A stretch of 64,000 bases of DNA from Clostridium aminobutyricum (GTDB lineage: Bacteria > Bacillota > Clostridia > Peptostreptococcales > Anaerovoracaceae): assembly GCF_017255415.1 (NCBI RefSeq), contig NZ_JAFJZZ010000008.1:1-64000 (forward strand). Reading direction: 5' to 3'. Position 1 is the stretch's first letter. Each line of letters begins with the position of its first letter. Positions 55,495 to 63,771 of this stretch are shown in pieces. The translations under genes were made by a program, and so were the position numbers. The notes below the pieces were generated by a model. That model searched no databases. It saw nothing but the letters and a program-made list of their open reading frames with translations, and was not told where the DNA came from.

Positions 55495-56886
55495 ATGGGG
55501 AATTATTTGGAATTAATCGATCAGTATAAAGATCAGATGTTAAGAGATCTACAAGAAATTGTTGCGATAAAAAGCGTTGCCGGAGAACCGGAAGGGGATT
55601 CCCCTTTTGGCAAAGGCGTACAAGATGCATTGGATGCCATGCTTGCAATAGGAGAGAGGGAAGGATTCGCCGCAAAGAATGTTGACAATTATGGTGGTCA
55701 CCTCGAATTTAAGGGCGATGGCGATGGCATCTTTGCGCTGGTGGGACACCTTGATGTAGTGCCGGAAGGCAGTGGATGGGTGCATGAGCCTTATGGCGGA
55801 GAAATAGTGGGCGATAAGATGTTCGGAAGAGGGACGATTGACGATAAGGGCCCTACGATGGCAGCATTTTATGCGATGAAAGCCCTTAAAGATTCAGGCT
55901 TTAAACCGCGCAAAGATATTCGGTTGATCCTAGGACTGGATGAGGAAACGGATTGGGATGGGATGAAGTATTATATGGCGCATGAAGAAATCCCAGATTC
56001 CGGATTCGCACCGGATGCCGACTTCCCCGTTATTTACTGTGAAAAAGGATTGATTGTCTTTGATGTAATGAAAAGCTTACATAACGTCAATGCATCAGGT
56101 TTGCGTTTGGTTCGCTTCGAAGGCGGGAACGCACCGAATATGGTCGCGGATCGGGCAAAGTTAGTAGTAACAGGCGGAGACATCTCAGACAAGATTGCTG
56201 AATATAAGAAAAACAGCGGCTATGACATTACTTGTGAAAGAGTAGAGGATTGCTTAGAAATAAGTGCGAAGGGTATTTCTGCACATGGAGCAATGCCGGA
56301 GGTAGGCCTCAGTGCCATCACCATTTTGTTTGACGCAGTGAAGGATATCGAATTCAACAATTCAGAGGTAAATGCTTTTATAAAGTTCTATAACGATACC
56401 ATTGGATTTGATTATCACGGAGAGCGATTTGGCTGTGCTTTTGAAGATGAGCCATCGGGAAAATTAAATTTCAATGTAGGCTTATTTAAACTTGATGAAA
56501 CAGAGGCTAGGTTAACCATTAATATCAGATATCCTGCTACGATGGACGTAGAGGATGTCTACCTCGGTATGGAGACCGTTGTGGGACCTACTGGCTATTC
56601 CATTGAAAGAAAGGATCATTTAGCCCCATTATATGTGCCGAAAGATCATGCGCTGGTAAAGGTATTAATGGAAGTTTATCAAGAATTTACAGGGGATAAG
56701 GAAAGTGAGCCTCTTGCTATCGGCGGTGCAACTTACGCGAGAACAGTACCGAACAGTGTAGCCTTCGGACCGGTCTTCCCTGGAGAAGAGGCGGTAGAAC
56801 ATCAGGCAGATGAGTATATTTCTATCTCAGGTATGATAAAAGCGACGAAAATATTTGCAGAAGCAATATACAGATGGACCAAATAA
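55495..56886 (+). CDS. pepV: M20-family dipeptidase PepV-like (second copy)
   Basis: A 463-residue M20 peptidase closely resembling the protein at 27013. VGHLDVVPEGSGW, GRGTIDDKGPTMAAFYAMKA and LGLDEETDWDGMKYY carry the metal and catalytic residues, GISAHGAMPEVG supplies the lid His, and IGGATYARTVPN is the C-terminal substrate site. AGGAGGAAT gives a strong ribosome site. It forms an operon with the YfcC transporter and probably hydrolyses peptides that it imports. Confidence 0.92.
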   Translation: MGNYLELIDQYKDQMLRDLQEIVAIKSVAGEPEGDSPFGKGVQDALDAMLAIGEREGFAAKNVDNYGGHLEFKGDGDGIFALVGHLDVVPEGSGWVHEPYGGEIVGDKMFGRGTIDDKGPTMAAFYAMKALKDSGFKPRKDIRLILGLDEETDWDGMKYYMAHEEIPDSGFAPDADFPVIYCEKGLIVFDVMKSLHNVNASGLRLVRFEGGNAPNMVADRAKLVVTGGDISDKIAEYKKNSGYDITCERVEDCLEISAKGISAHGAMPEVGLSAITILFDAVKDIEFNNSEVNAFIKFYNDTIGFDYHGERFGCAFEDEPSGKLNFNVGLFKLDETEARLTINIRYPATMDVEDVYLGMETVVGPTGYSIERKDHLAPLYVPKDHALVKVLMEVYQEFTGDKESEPLAIGGATYARTVPNSVAFGPVFPGEEAVEHQADEYISISGMIKATKIFAEAIYRWTK

Positions 56887-56942
56887 CAGATAGGATAACG
56901 GAGACTATATAGAAGACGGGATCCATATCAAGAGATAAATTT

Positions 56943-56985
56943 AAAAACCTGCTTAAAAAGTATCAACTTTCATAAGCAGGTTTTT
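56943..56985. terminator. bidirectional terminator after pepV
   Basis: AAAAACCTGCTT (56943-56954, shifted by two at the start) pairs with AAGCAGGTTTTT (56974-56985), with an inner AAAGT/ACTTT stem. It could also end the minus-strand transcript of the small peptide gene at 57069. Confidence 0.8.
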
Positions 56986-57068
56986 ATGTATATTTAATAC
57001 ATAAATTTCACTGGCATATTCATTCAAAGCAACGGTTGAAATGAAGCATCTATGGTTTAATAGGAGCC

Positions 57069-57143
57069 TTAAAAGAAAAAGGCAATAACTAAAACAAAGA
57101 TTGCTACATGAAGCATGATATCCAGTTTAAGCATCAGTTTCAT
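57069..57143 (-). CDS. 24-residue hydrophobic peptide (possible type I toxin-like)
   Basis: A 24-residue peptide, MKLMLKLDIMLHVAIFVLVI and then AFFF, with AAGGAGA 8 nt before the ATG. A short polar N-terminus and one membrane helix are typical of small membrane-active toxins and membrane regulators. An opposing antisense RNA is not clear for this copy. It is downstream, on the same strand, of the locus at 57361-57450 and could share its transcript if read-through occurs. Coding status unproven. Confidence 0.45.
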   Translation of the reverse strand: MKLMLKLDIMLHVAIFVLVIAFFF

Positions 57144-57264
57144 ACTCAAAGATCTCCTTCCAATGAATAGTTAGTATGTAGTATGGACAGATGCAAAGGA
57201 TATATACCTCTTTTTTAAATGTTCCAACGCGATAGAACGTTCAGATCGCAGGTAATATATTTGA

Positions 57265-57362
57265 TATAATAAAAAAAGCCTTTTTAGGCTCCTTCTTTTA
57301 AATATATGTAGTTGAGACCAACTAACGCAATGTTCCTTTCGTTAATTGGTTGCTCATTTTTT
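57265..57362 (+). ncRNA. candidate antisense (antitoxin) RNA
   Basis: TATAAT at 57265-57270 (weak -35) would start a plus-strand RNA near 57277. It ends at a hairpin made from CCAACTAACG and CGTTAATTGG, followed by six T near 57357-57362. The RNA overlaps the 3' end and 3' untranslated part of the minus-strand peptide gene at 57361, as in txpA/ratA loci. A minus-strand terminator AGCCT/AGGCT plus T7 (57290-57271) closes the peptide mRNA. Confidence 0.5.
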
Positions 57363-57450
57363 AACTCAATGACACTGTTACCGTTATTGCAATAACTTTA
57401 GGCAAGACGATTACAACCATGATGATGGGGAGGAATTTTGGCTTCCTCAT
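57361..57450 (-). CDS. 29-residue hydrophobic peptide, putative type I toxin
   Basis: A 29-residue peptide (MRKPKFLPIIMVVIVLPKVI, then AITVTVSLS) with a basic start and a single hydrophobic helix. A very strong AGGAGGTG lies 7 nt before the ATG. The mRNA would run to the minus terminator at 57271-57290, opposite a convergent small RNA. This layout is that of type I toxin-antitoxin systems. Family not recognised, so toxicity is inferred from architecture only. Confidence 0.5.
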   Translation of the reverse strand: MRKPKFLPIIMVVIVLPKVIAITVTVSLS

Positions 57451-57598
57451 GAAGTCCCACCTCCTTTTTCTCATATTTAATTTTATTTTATATATATTTG
57501 GACAAAGTGAAGTTTAGAACCTTCTATTCAATTTTTTTTACAGTTAGCATATTGAAGATACAAAGTGACAAACTATAAGATTGAGAGGAGGTGCCTGC

Positions 57599-58594
57599 TT
57601 GAATCCGAAAATTATTTATTATGAAGAGGAATCGTTACATTATGAGCTCGGCAAAACCTTGTTCGAAAAATTCAAATCAGCGGAATGGATCAAAATTGAC
57701 AATCACAACAATATTCCTGAACTCAGGAATAATCCAAACTGCGAATTCGCCAGAATGAAGCAAAATCTGGTGATTGGCATCAGGAAAACTCATAAATATG
57801 TTCCCAATTCAAAGACCTCTGACTTTTTAGTGCCCTATACGTCTTCAGGCTGCAGTGCCATGTGCCTTTACTGCTATTTGGTCTGTAATTACAATAAATG
57901 TTCCTATCTTCGTCTATTCGTAAATCGGGAGCAAATGCTTGCAAAGCTGATTAAAACGGCGAAGAAGAGTGAGACAGATTTGACATTTGAGATCGGAAGC
58001 AACAGTGACTTGATACTTGAAAACACGATTACCGGTAATCTGGAATGGACGATTGAACAGTTTGGCGAAAATGAAAAAGGGTATATCACACTGCCTACTA
58101 AATTCGATATGGTAGAACCATTATTACCATTGAAGCATAAAGGCAGAACCATCATAAGAATGAGTGTGAACCCGCAAGATATTATTAATAAGGTTGAATT
58201 CGGTACAGCTTCTTTGACAAAAAGAATACAAGCATTAAATCGTTTAAAAGAAGCCGGATATCAAGTTGGGATATTGGTTGCCCCGATTGTTTTGATAGAA
58301 AACTGGGAGACGTTGTATCGAGAACTTTTTACCATCCTATCCGACACGTTATCTGAAAAGGTTAAAAAAGATTTATTGATTGAAATCATCTTTATGACAT
58401 ACAGTTATATTCATAGAATGATTAACCAAGATGCTTTTCCCAATGCACTGGATTTATATGATAAGGAATTAATGACAGGGAGAGGACGTGGGCGATATTG
58501 TTACAAGAATCCAATAAGGAATACAGGGGAAGAATTTTTTAGAGCAGAAATCCAACAGAAGTTACCTGAAAGTAAAATCATGTATATTGTCTAA
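57599..58594 (+). CDS. splB: spore photoproduct lyase
   Basis: A 331-residue radical-SAM DNA repair enzyme that reverses the thymine dimer formed in spores under UV. The [4Fe-4S] motif is CSAMCLYC in SSGCSAMCLYCYLVCNYNKC, where a later Cys could serve as the hydrogen donor. RLFVNREQM, FEIGSNSDL and RMSVNPQDI follow. TTG 57599 is preferred because GAGGAGGTG precedes it. The in-frame TTG at 57581 has no ribosome site. Its presence indicates the organism forms endospores. Normally expressed late in the forespore. Confidence 0.93.
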   Translation: MNPKIIYYEEESLHYELGKTLFEKFKSAEWIKIDNHNNIPELRNNPNCEFARMKQNLVIGIRKTHKYVPNSKTSDFLVPYTSSGCSAMCLYCYLVCNYNKCSYLRLFVNREQMLAKLIKTAKKSETDLTFEIGSNSDLILENTITGNLEWTIEQFGENEKGYITLPTKFDMVEPLLPLKHKGRTIIRMSVNPQDIINKVEFGTASLTKRIQALNRLKEAGYQVGILVAPIVLIENWETLYRELFTILSDTLSEKVKKDLLIEIIFMTYSYIHRMINQDAFPNALDLYDKELMTGRGRGRYCYKNPIRNTGEEFFRAEIQQKLPESKIMYIV

Positions 58595-58596
58595 CG

Positions 58597-58616
58597 AGAG
58601 TCCCTTATGGGACTCT
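58597..58616. terminator. bidirectional terminator
   Basis: AGAGTCCC (58597-58604), TTAT loop, GGGACTCT (58609-58616), between convergent splB and the hypothetical gene. Confidence 0.7.
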
Positions 58617-58620
58617 ATTA

Positions 58621-59109
58621 TTATGATCGGTTTTCGAACTGAGCCCAGTCTCTCAAATATAAAGTCAATTTAGCATCGTCCTTATAATTTACATACTTTT
58701 TTATAATATCCCTGTACATATGCTGAGATATTTCAAAAATGCTTCCTATACGAAGCAATACGAAATGATCATCCGGTGATAATGATGGACTATTATATTT
58801 GCCGAATACCTTCATATATTCTTCCAGCTCAAATAGATGAAGAGGTATTTTGTAAGAATTCTCTTCAGTATTTTCTGAAATGATATCTCCTGACGTACTC
58901 AGCAGAGTCTGCAATGCATACCATCTGATAGATTCCTTTTCCGTTGATGCTATCAATTCTTGACACACGCCATTTATCACCTTTATTTCTTTCAAGTTAA
59001 AACGAATCTCGAAGAAATTCAGCTTATTGTTAAGTAATTTTAAATCATTGTTCTTTATATAGGTATTTTTATGCTCCACTATATCCGTATAATTTATCCT
59101 TGTTTCCAT
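58621..59109 (-). CDS. hypothetical 162-residue protein
   Basis: A soluble, probably mostly helical protein (METRINYTDIVEHKNTYIKN at the start, FFEIRFNLKEIKVINGVCQ in the middle, LYLRDWAQFENRS at the end). No signal, membrane helix or recognised motif. ATG 59109 is chosen for AAAGGAGAGC 8 nt upstream. The longer frame has no ribosome site. It converges on splB. Function unknown. Confidence 0.6.
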   Translation of the reverse strand: METRINYTDIVEHKNTYIKNNDLKLLNNKLNFFEIRFNLKEIKVINGVCQELIASTEKESIRWYALQTLLSTSGDIISENTEENSYKIPLHLFELEEYMKVFGKYNSPSLSPDDHFVLLRIGSIFEISQHMYRDIIKKYVNYKDDAKLTLYLRDWAQFENRS

Positions 59110-59395
59110 TGCTCGATGCTCTCCTTTTTGTACTGATAAAATTATACTATTATATGGGGAAAACACAACAGTTTTTAATGTTTACTGTAAATTGTATTAT
59201 GTAAAAATAAAAAAGGGAGACCTGCCTTCTTTTTTACTCACTATTATATAGTAGATTTGATTATTGAAAATATATCAATTGCCAAATACTGAAAAAGATA
59301 ATAGAATTATCATAAATAGATGTAAATCAATTAATAGAATTGCAACAATGGTAGCTTGTTTTGAATAAGAGTAATTGTAAAGGAAGCGGATTAAA

Positions 59396-60340
59396 GTGGT
59401 TTTTGAATCGAGAAAAAAGGGCATCTTACTGGTAATCATAGGGAGTATGCTGTGGGGCATATCAGGTACTGCCGCGCAATATTTGTTTCAGCAAAAAGGA
59501 TTTAGCCAGGAATGGCTTGTTGAAACTCGCCTGCTGGTATCCGGGATCGTTTTACTATTATATGTTCTGCTAAAAGAAAAGCAAGATATATGGAAAGTCT
59601 GGAAGGACAAGCAGTCCCTCCTAAACCTTCTCCTCTTCGGAATAGTAGGAATGATAGGTGTCCAGTACACCTATTTTGCCGCAGTTTTACATGGGAATGC
59701 AGCTACTGCTACCATTCTTCAATATCTGTCACCGGTGATCGTCACTTGCTATTTTGTCATTCGCACGAAGAAAATACCGAATGTCAGAGAAATATCGGCT
59801 ATTCTTTTAGCGCTGTTCGGCACGTTTTTTATCATAACAGGCGGAAATCTTCATAGCCTGTCTATTTCTAAATTAGCCTTATTCTGGGGCATTAGTTCTG
59901 CTTTTGCAGCGGCATTTTATACGCTGCAGCCTCGTGCGCTTCTCGCGAAATGGAGCTCCACACTTTTGGTTGGATGGGGAATGACTATAGGGGGCATCGT
60001 CTTTGCCTTTGTTCACCCTCCTTGGGTCTTTACAGGCCAATGGTCGGTTAATTCCATGTTTGCCGTTGTGATTGTAGTCTTGTTTGGAACCATTATCGCT
60101 TTTTATTGTTATTTGGAAAGCCTAAAATACATACAGCCGACAGAAGCAAGTATCTTATCCTCGGTGGAACCTTTATCCGCCGCCGCATTATCGGTACTAT
60201 GTCTGCATGTGCCTTTAGGAGTGAGCCAGTGGTTAGGAACAGCATGCATTATATGTACCGTTGTCATTCTGTCGTATACTAAAAAGAATGAGCGGGTTTC
60301 ATCTAGTCAGCCGGTGATAAGCAGCGGAGAAATACAGTAA
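59396..60340 (+). CDS. EamA/DMT-superfamily transporter
   Basis: A 314-residue permease with ten membrane helices in two EamA repeats. GSMLWGISGTAAQYLFQQKG opens repeat one, and FWGISSAFAAAFYTLQPRAL opens repeat two. The conserved Glu-Pro pair reads SSVEPLSAAALS near the end. Such proteins export amino acids or other metabolites. The substrate cannot be predicted. GTG start with AAGGA about 11 nt upstream. Confidence 0.88.
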   Translation: MVFESRKKGILLVIIGSMLWGISGTAAQYLFQQKGFSQEWLVETRLLVSGIVLLLYVLLKEKQDIWKVWKDKQSLLNLLLFGIVGMIGVQYTYFAAVLHGNAATATILQYLSPVIVTCYFVIRTKKIPNVREISAILLALFGTFFIITGGNLHSLSISKLALFWGISSAFAAAFYTLQPRALLAKWSSTLLVGWGMTIGGIVFAFVHPPWVFTGQWSVNSMFAVVIVVLFGTIIAFYCYLESLKYIQPTEASILSSVEPLSAAALSVLCLHVPLGVSQWLGTACIICTVVILSYTKKNERVSSSQPVISSGEIQ

Positions 60341-60450
60341 ACCGGAACCATTAATGGAAAATTTTATAAAAATAGGTTGAATATGATTCTAAAGGAGACT
60401 ACAATAAAATTAATAAATATTTTTTATTGGGAAAGTGAGGAGAATCTAAA

Positions 60451-61356
60451 ATGAAGAAACAGTTTAAGGGGTTTATCATCGGTTTTATTTTTGCTTGTTT
60501 GCTAGTCGTTCCTACCATGGCATTGGCGGATGATATACAGGCACAGTTCAATACGGTTAATATTACTGTAGATGGTAAGAACGCTGTGACGCAGGGGGAA
60601 AGCTATCAATTATCAGATGGAAGTGTAGTTCCGTTCAGTATTAATTACAAGGGGACAACCTATCTTCCGGTTCGAAAAGTAAGTGAATTGTTGTCGTTAA
60701 GTATTGAGTATGATAACGCAAGTAAAACAGTTCAAATTGTAACAAGTACAAAGGCGACGGATGATAGTTCCAAAACAAATCAGCCTACTACAACAAGTCC
60801 AGCTATTTCTGACAAAACAACAACGGATGAAAGCAAGGACAATAGCACGAAGACTACCACAACAAATAACAGTTCAACGCAAGATTTAAAGGTGGCGTCT
60901 ACGGGATATTCTGTAATCAATGAATGCAGTAATATGACGAATGCTGCAGGGAAAAAGGTACAACAAATTATCGGATTTAACGATGGCAAGAAAATGGACA
61001 CCGCAACGTCTGATGAAAATATTGTAAAGAGTTGGAGTGCACCTAAATTGAACAGCACCGGTTTCAGCGGTTCAGCTGTATATGAACTTGATTTTGCTTC
61101 CAATGGTGTTATCGTAGGAGCTGAAAAAATAAGTGCAAATGTTGAAGCGGCGAAAGCTGAAAAGGCAAATAGCAGAACGTCGGTTACGATGGGAGGCAAG
61201 ACCTATGCGATATCTGAGAATGCAACGTTCTATAGGGTAACGGATGATGAATACAAACTATTTACAGGAAATCTTAAAGAGAACGATATGATACAGCTCT
61301 ATGATACAGACAGTTCGAAAGACGGATATGAAATCGTAATTTTCTCTAGACTTTAA
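60451..61356 (+). CDS. secreted stalk-domain (copper amine oxidase N-terminal-like) protein
   Basis: A 301-residue exported protein. Signal peptide MKKQFKGFIIGFIFACLLVV with AxA cleavage at ALA-DD. The stalk/copper amine oxidase N-terminal domain is seen at 30-100 (INYKGTTYLPVRKVSELLSL, YDNASKTVQIVT), a Thr/Ser-rich linker at 102-150, and a C-terminal unrecognised beta-rich domain. Gram-positive proteins of this type bind the cell wall or polymers. GAGGAG lies about 9 nt before the ATG. Probably cell-surface, role unknown. Confidence 0.85.
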   Translation: MKKQFKGFIIGFIFACLLVVPTMALADDIQAQFNTVNITVDGKNAVTQGESYQLSDGSVVPFSINYKGTTYLPVRKVSELLSLSIEYDNASKTVQIVTSTKATDDSSKTNQPTTTSPAISDKTTTDESKDNSTKTTTTNNSSTQDLKVASTGYSVINECSNMTNAAGKKVQQIIGFNDGKKMDTATSDENIVKSWSAPKLNSTGFSGSAVYELDFASNGVIVGAEKISANVEAAKAEKANSRTSVTMGGKTYAISENATFYRVTDDEYKLFTGNLKENDMIQLYDTDSSKDGYEIVIFSRL

Positions 61357-61384
61357 AGAAAATTTTAATAGCATACAATACACA

Positions 61385-61411
61385 AAGAGGGCAGCATCTG
61401 CCTTCTTTTTC
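61385..61411 (+). terminator. terminator of the stalk-domain gene
   Basis: AAGAGGGCAG (61385-61394), CAT loop, CTGCCTTCTT (61398-61407) with one G-T pair, then TTTT. Confidence 0.75.
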
Positions 61412-61466
61412 TTTTATATCCGATAATTGAGGTATATATTTTTGACCTATGTAATATAGTCTTAGG

Positions 61467-61558
61467 GATTACCACTTTTTGCGACGGTGGTTAGTCCAAG
61501 AACGATAGTTTATAGACAGCCATCTAAATGGATAGTTTAGATGGCTGAGCTATTTTTT
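61467..61558 (+). ncRNA. candidate antitoxin RNA convergent to the holin-like toxin gene
   Basis: A -10 like TATAGT (61455-61460, weak -35) would start an RNA near 61467. It contains a TTACCAC/GTGGTTAG hairpin and ends with a strong 11-bp stem AGCCATCTAAA (61518-61528) / TTTAGATGGCT (61536-61546), then six T at 61553-61558. Its end overlaps the 3' end of the peptide gene at 61550. Confidence 0.5.
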
Positions 61559-61636
61559 GTGCATTACTGCAATGCAAGCGGAAACAACGCCAATAATTAC
61601 AAGTGAATAGTTGAAAAGTTCTTCATATGTAACCAT
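61550..61636 (-). CDS. holin-like toxin peptide, 28 residues (type I toxin family)
   Basis: A 28-residue peptide, MVTYEELFNYSLVIIGVVSA and then CIAVMHKK. The MVTYE(A/E)LF start, single hydrophobic helix and basic KK end match the putative holin-like toxin family (TxpA/BsrG relatives) of type I systems. A very strong GGAGGTGATGTT precedes the ATG. A convergent small RNA with a strong terminator overlaps its 3' end. Expected to insert in the membrane if unrepressed. Upstream (61637-61968) is its leader and the prfC promoter area, with nothing further supported. Confidence 0.7.
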   Translation of the reverse strand: MVTYEELFNYSLVIIGVVSACIAVMHKK

Positions 61637-61968
61637 AACATCACCTCCCAAGAGGAAAGCGACCAACCAGCAAGCAGTAATCCCAAGTAAACTATATTTA
61701 CTATGATATATTCATGTTGATAAGGACATATGTCCGATGTATATAAAATAAATCTGAATAAGTTAAAATTCAAATTTATTTTTATACACTCACGCTGTGA
61801 GGCTAAATGGCGGAATTTACTTTTAAAAGAACGAATGCCTAATTTAATCTGTTATTTTTCCTTCAAATATGTTATGATATTTGTGTTTTTGTGCATATTC
61901 TAAGGAGTATCACAATTTTGTACGATTAAATCTAGTTTAATATAGAACAATAGAAAGGATGCTATTTC

Positions 61969-63558
61969 ATGGCAAACCAACAACTGATTGAAGAAATTCA
62001 GAAGCGTCGCATCTTTGGGATTATTTCTCACCCGGATGCCGGTAAAACGACATTAACAGAAAAACTGCTTTTACATGGCGGAGCCATCCGTGAAGCCGGA
62101 ACCGTAAAAGGGCGACACAATTCAAAAGCGGCTACTTCTGACTGGATGGAAATTGAAAAACAGCGTGGTATATCCGTCACCTCGTCTGTCATGCAGTTCG
62201 AATATAAAGGCAAAGTAATCTCTATCATGGATACACCGGGACATAATGATTTCGGTGAAGATACGTATCGAATCTTAACTTCCGTAGATAGTGCCGTCAT
62301 GGTGATCGATGGAGCGAAAGGTATCGAAGCGCAGACAAAGAAACTGTTTAAAGTTTGCAGCATGCGTGGGATTCCGATTTTTACGTTTATCAATAAGATG
62401 GACCGTGAAGCGATGGATCCGCTTGAATCCATGGAAGAATTAGAAGAAGTATTGGGACTGCCTTCCGTAGCGGTGACTTGGCCGATCGGATGCGGACTAA
62501 ACTTTCAGGGAATTTACGATCGATTGGAAAATGTAGTTCATCTTTACAAGGTAGGCAAAACCATTGAGCTCGGGAAAGAAGGCGTATTCGGCCCCGAATT
62601 GGAAGAACACTTAACCGGGAACAACTTAAAGAACCTTCGTGCTGAAATTGAGCTGATTGAAGGTGCCGGGAATGAGTTTAATTTAGAAGCGATCCAGCAC
62701 GGAAAATTATCCCCGGTATTTTTCGGTTCGGCTTTAGCAGATTTTGGTGTAACACAGTTCTTAAATCACTTCCTAGCGATGTCTCCTCCTCCGGGCCCGA
62801 GAAAAACCACAGAAGGGGAGATTGAGCCGACGGAAGAGGAGTTTAGCGGATTTATTTTCAAAATACAGGCGAATATGAACCCGGCACATCGCGACCGAAT
62901 TGCATTTCTTCGAATATGCTCCGGTATTTTTCAGCGCGGTATGACGGTTACTCTTACACGAACCGGGAAACCGATCAAATTAAGTCAGTCCACCCAGTTG
63001 ATGGCGAATGAAAGAGAAACCATCGACAATGCTTTCGCGGGAGACGTGATTGGTATCTATGATACGGGAACCTATCAAATCGGGGACACGCTGACGACGA
63101 AAAAAGAATCATTCTTCTTTGAACCGCTTCCGACCTTCCCGCCGGAATTGTTTGCGAGAGTGACACCGAAGAATACGTTAAAAGCGAAGAACTTTCAAAA
63201 AGGGGTGCAGCAACTGGCGCAGGAAGGTGCTATCCAAGTGTACCACAATGAATACAACGAAGTGATTATCGGTGCGGTAGGGGCGTTGCAGTTTGAAGTG
63301 TTTGAGTATCGCTTAAAGAATGAATACAATTCAGACCTACTGATGGAACCTCTGGATTTTAACGTAGTTCGTTGGCTAAAGACGACGGAACTCAATCATG
63401 TAAAAAAGTGTCTGGATTCCAGATGCATGCTAGTATTTGACCACTTTGAACGTCCGCTGGTCCTTTTTGCGAACCAATTTACACTGAACTATTTTATGGA
63501 ACGCTATAAAGACATCGAATTAGTGGAAGCGTTAAACGTCAACAGTACGTTAACATAG
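61969..63558 (+). CDS. prfC: peptide chain release factor 3
   Basis: A 529-residue translational GTPase that recycles RF1/RF2 from the ribosome. G1 ISHPDAGKTTLTE near residues 19-31, switch II DTPGHNDFGEDTYR, G4 INKMDREAMD, and the RF3 signature PPGPRKTTEGEIEPTEEEF after the G domain. Length and C-terminal domain are standard. AGAAAGGATG precedes the ATG. Monocistronic, with a hairpin terminator after the stop. Confidence 0.96.
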   Translation: MANQQLIEEIQKRRIFGIISHPDAGKTTLTEKLLLHGGAIREAGTVKGRHNSKAATSDWMEIEKQRGISVTSSVMQFEYKGKVISIMDTPGHNDFGEDTYRILTSVDSAVMVIDGAKGIEAQTKKLFKVCSMRGIPIFTFINKMDREAMDPLESMEELEEVLGLPSVAVTWPIGCGLNFQGIYDRLENVVHLYKVGKTIELGKEGVFGPELEEHLTGNNLKNLRAEIELIEGAGNEFNLEAIQHGKLSPVFFGSALADFGVTQFLNHFLAMSPPPGPRKTTEGEIEPTEEEFSGFIFKIQANMNPAHRDRIAFLRICSGIFQRGMTVTLTRTGKPIKLSQSTQLMANERETIDNAFAGDVIGIYDTGTYQIGDTLTTKKESFFFEPLPTFPPELFARVTPKNTLKAKNFQKGVQQLAQEGAIQVYHNEYNEVIIGAVGALQFEVFEYRLKNEYNSDLLMEPLDFNVVRWLKTTELNHVKKCLDSRCMLVFDHFERPLVLFANQFTLNYFMERYKDIELVEALNVNSTLT

Positions 63559-63579
63559 AACAAGAATATAGTAAAAAAT

Positions 63580-63618
63580 AAACGGCGGATTTTTGAATAC
63601 AAAAAGCTGCCGTTTTTT
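63580..63618 (+). terminator. prfC terminator
   Basis: AAACGGC (63580-63586) pairs with GCCGTTT (63609-63615), followed by TTT. Confidence 0.7.
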
Positions 63619-63771
63619 CTTAAAAAGGGTGAATTGTGGGCTGCAATGACTTTTGCTGAGACCTTCGAACAACTATTTTTCAATAGTTCAACAGAATAAT
63701 TGCATTTTATTGTAAATATGCTAAAATCATATCGTTAGTTTAATATACATCAATGAAGAGGTCAAAAACAA

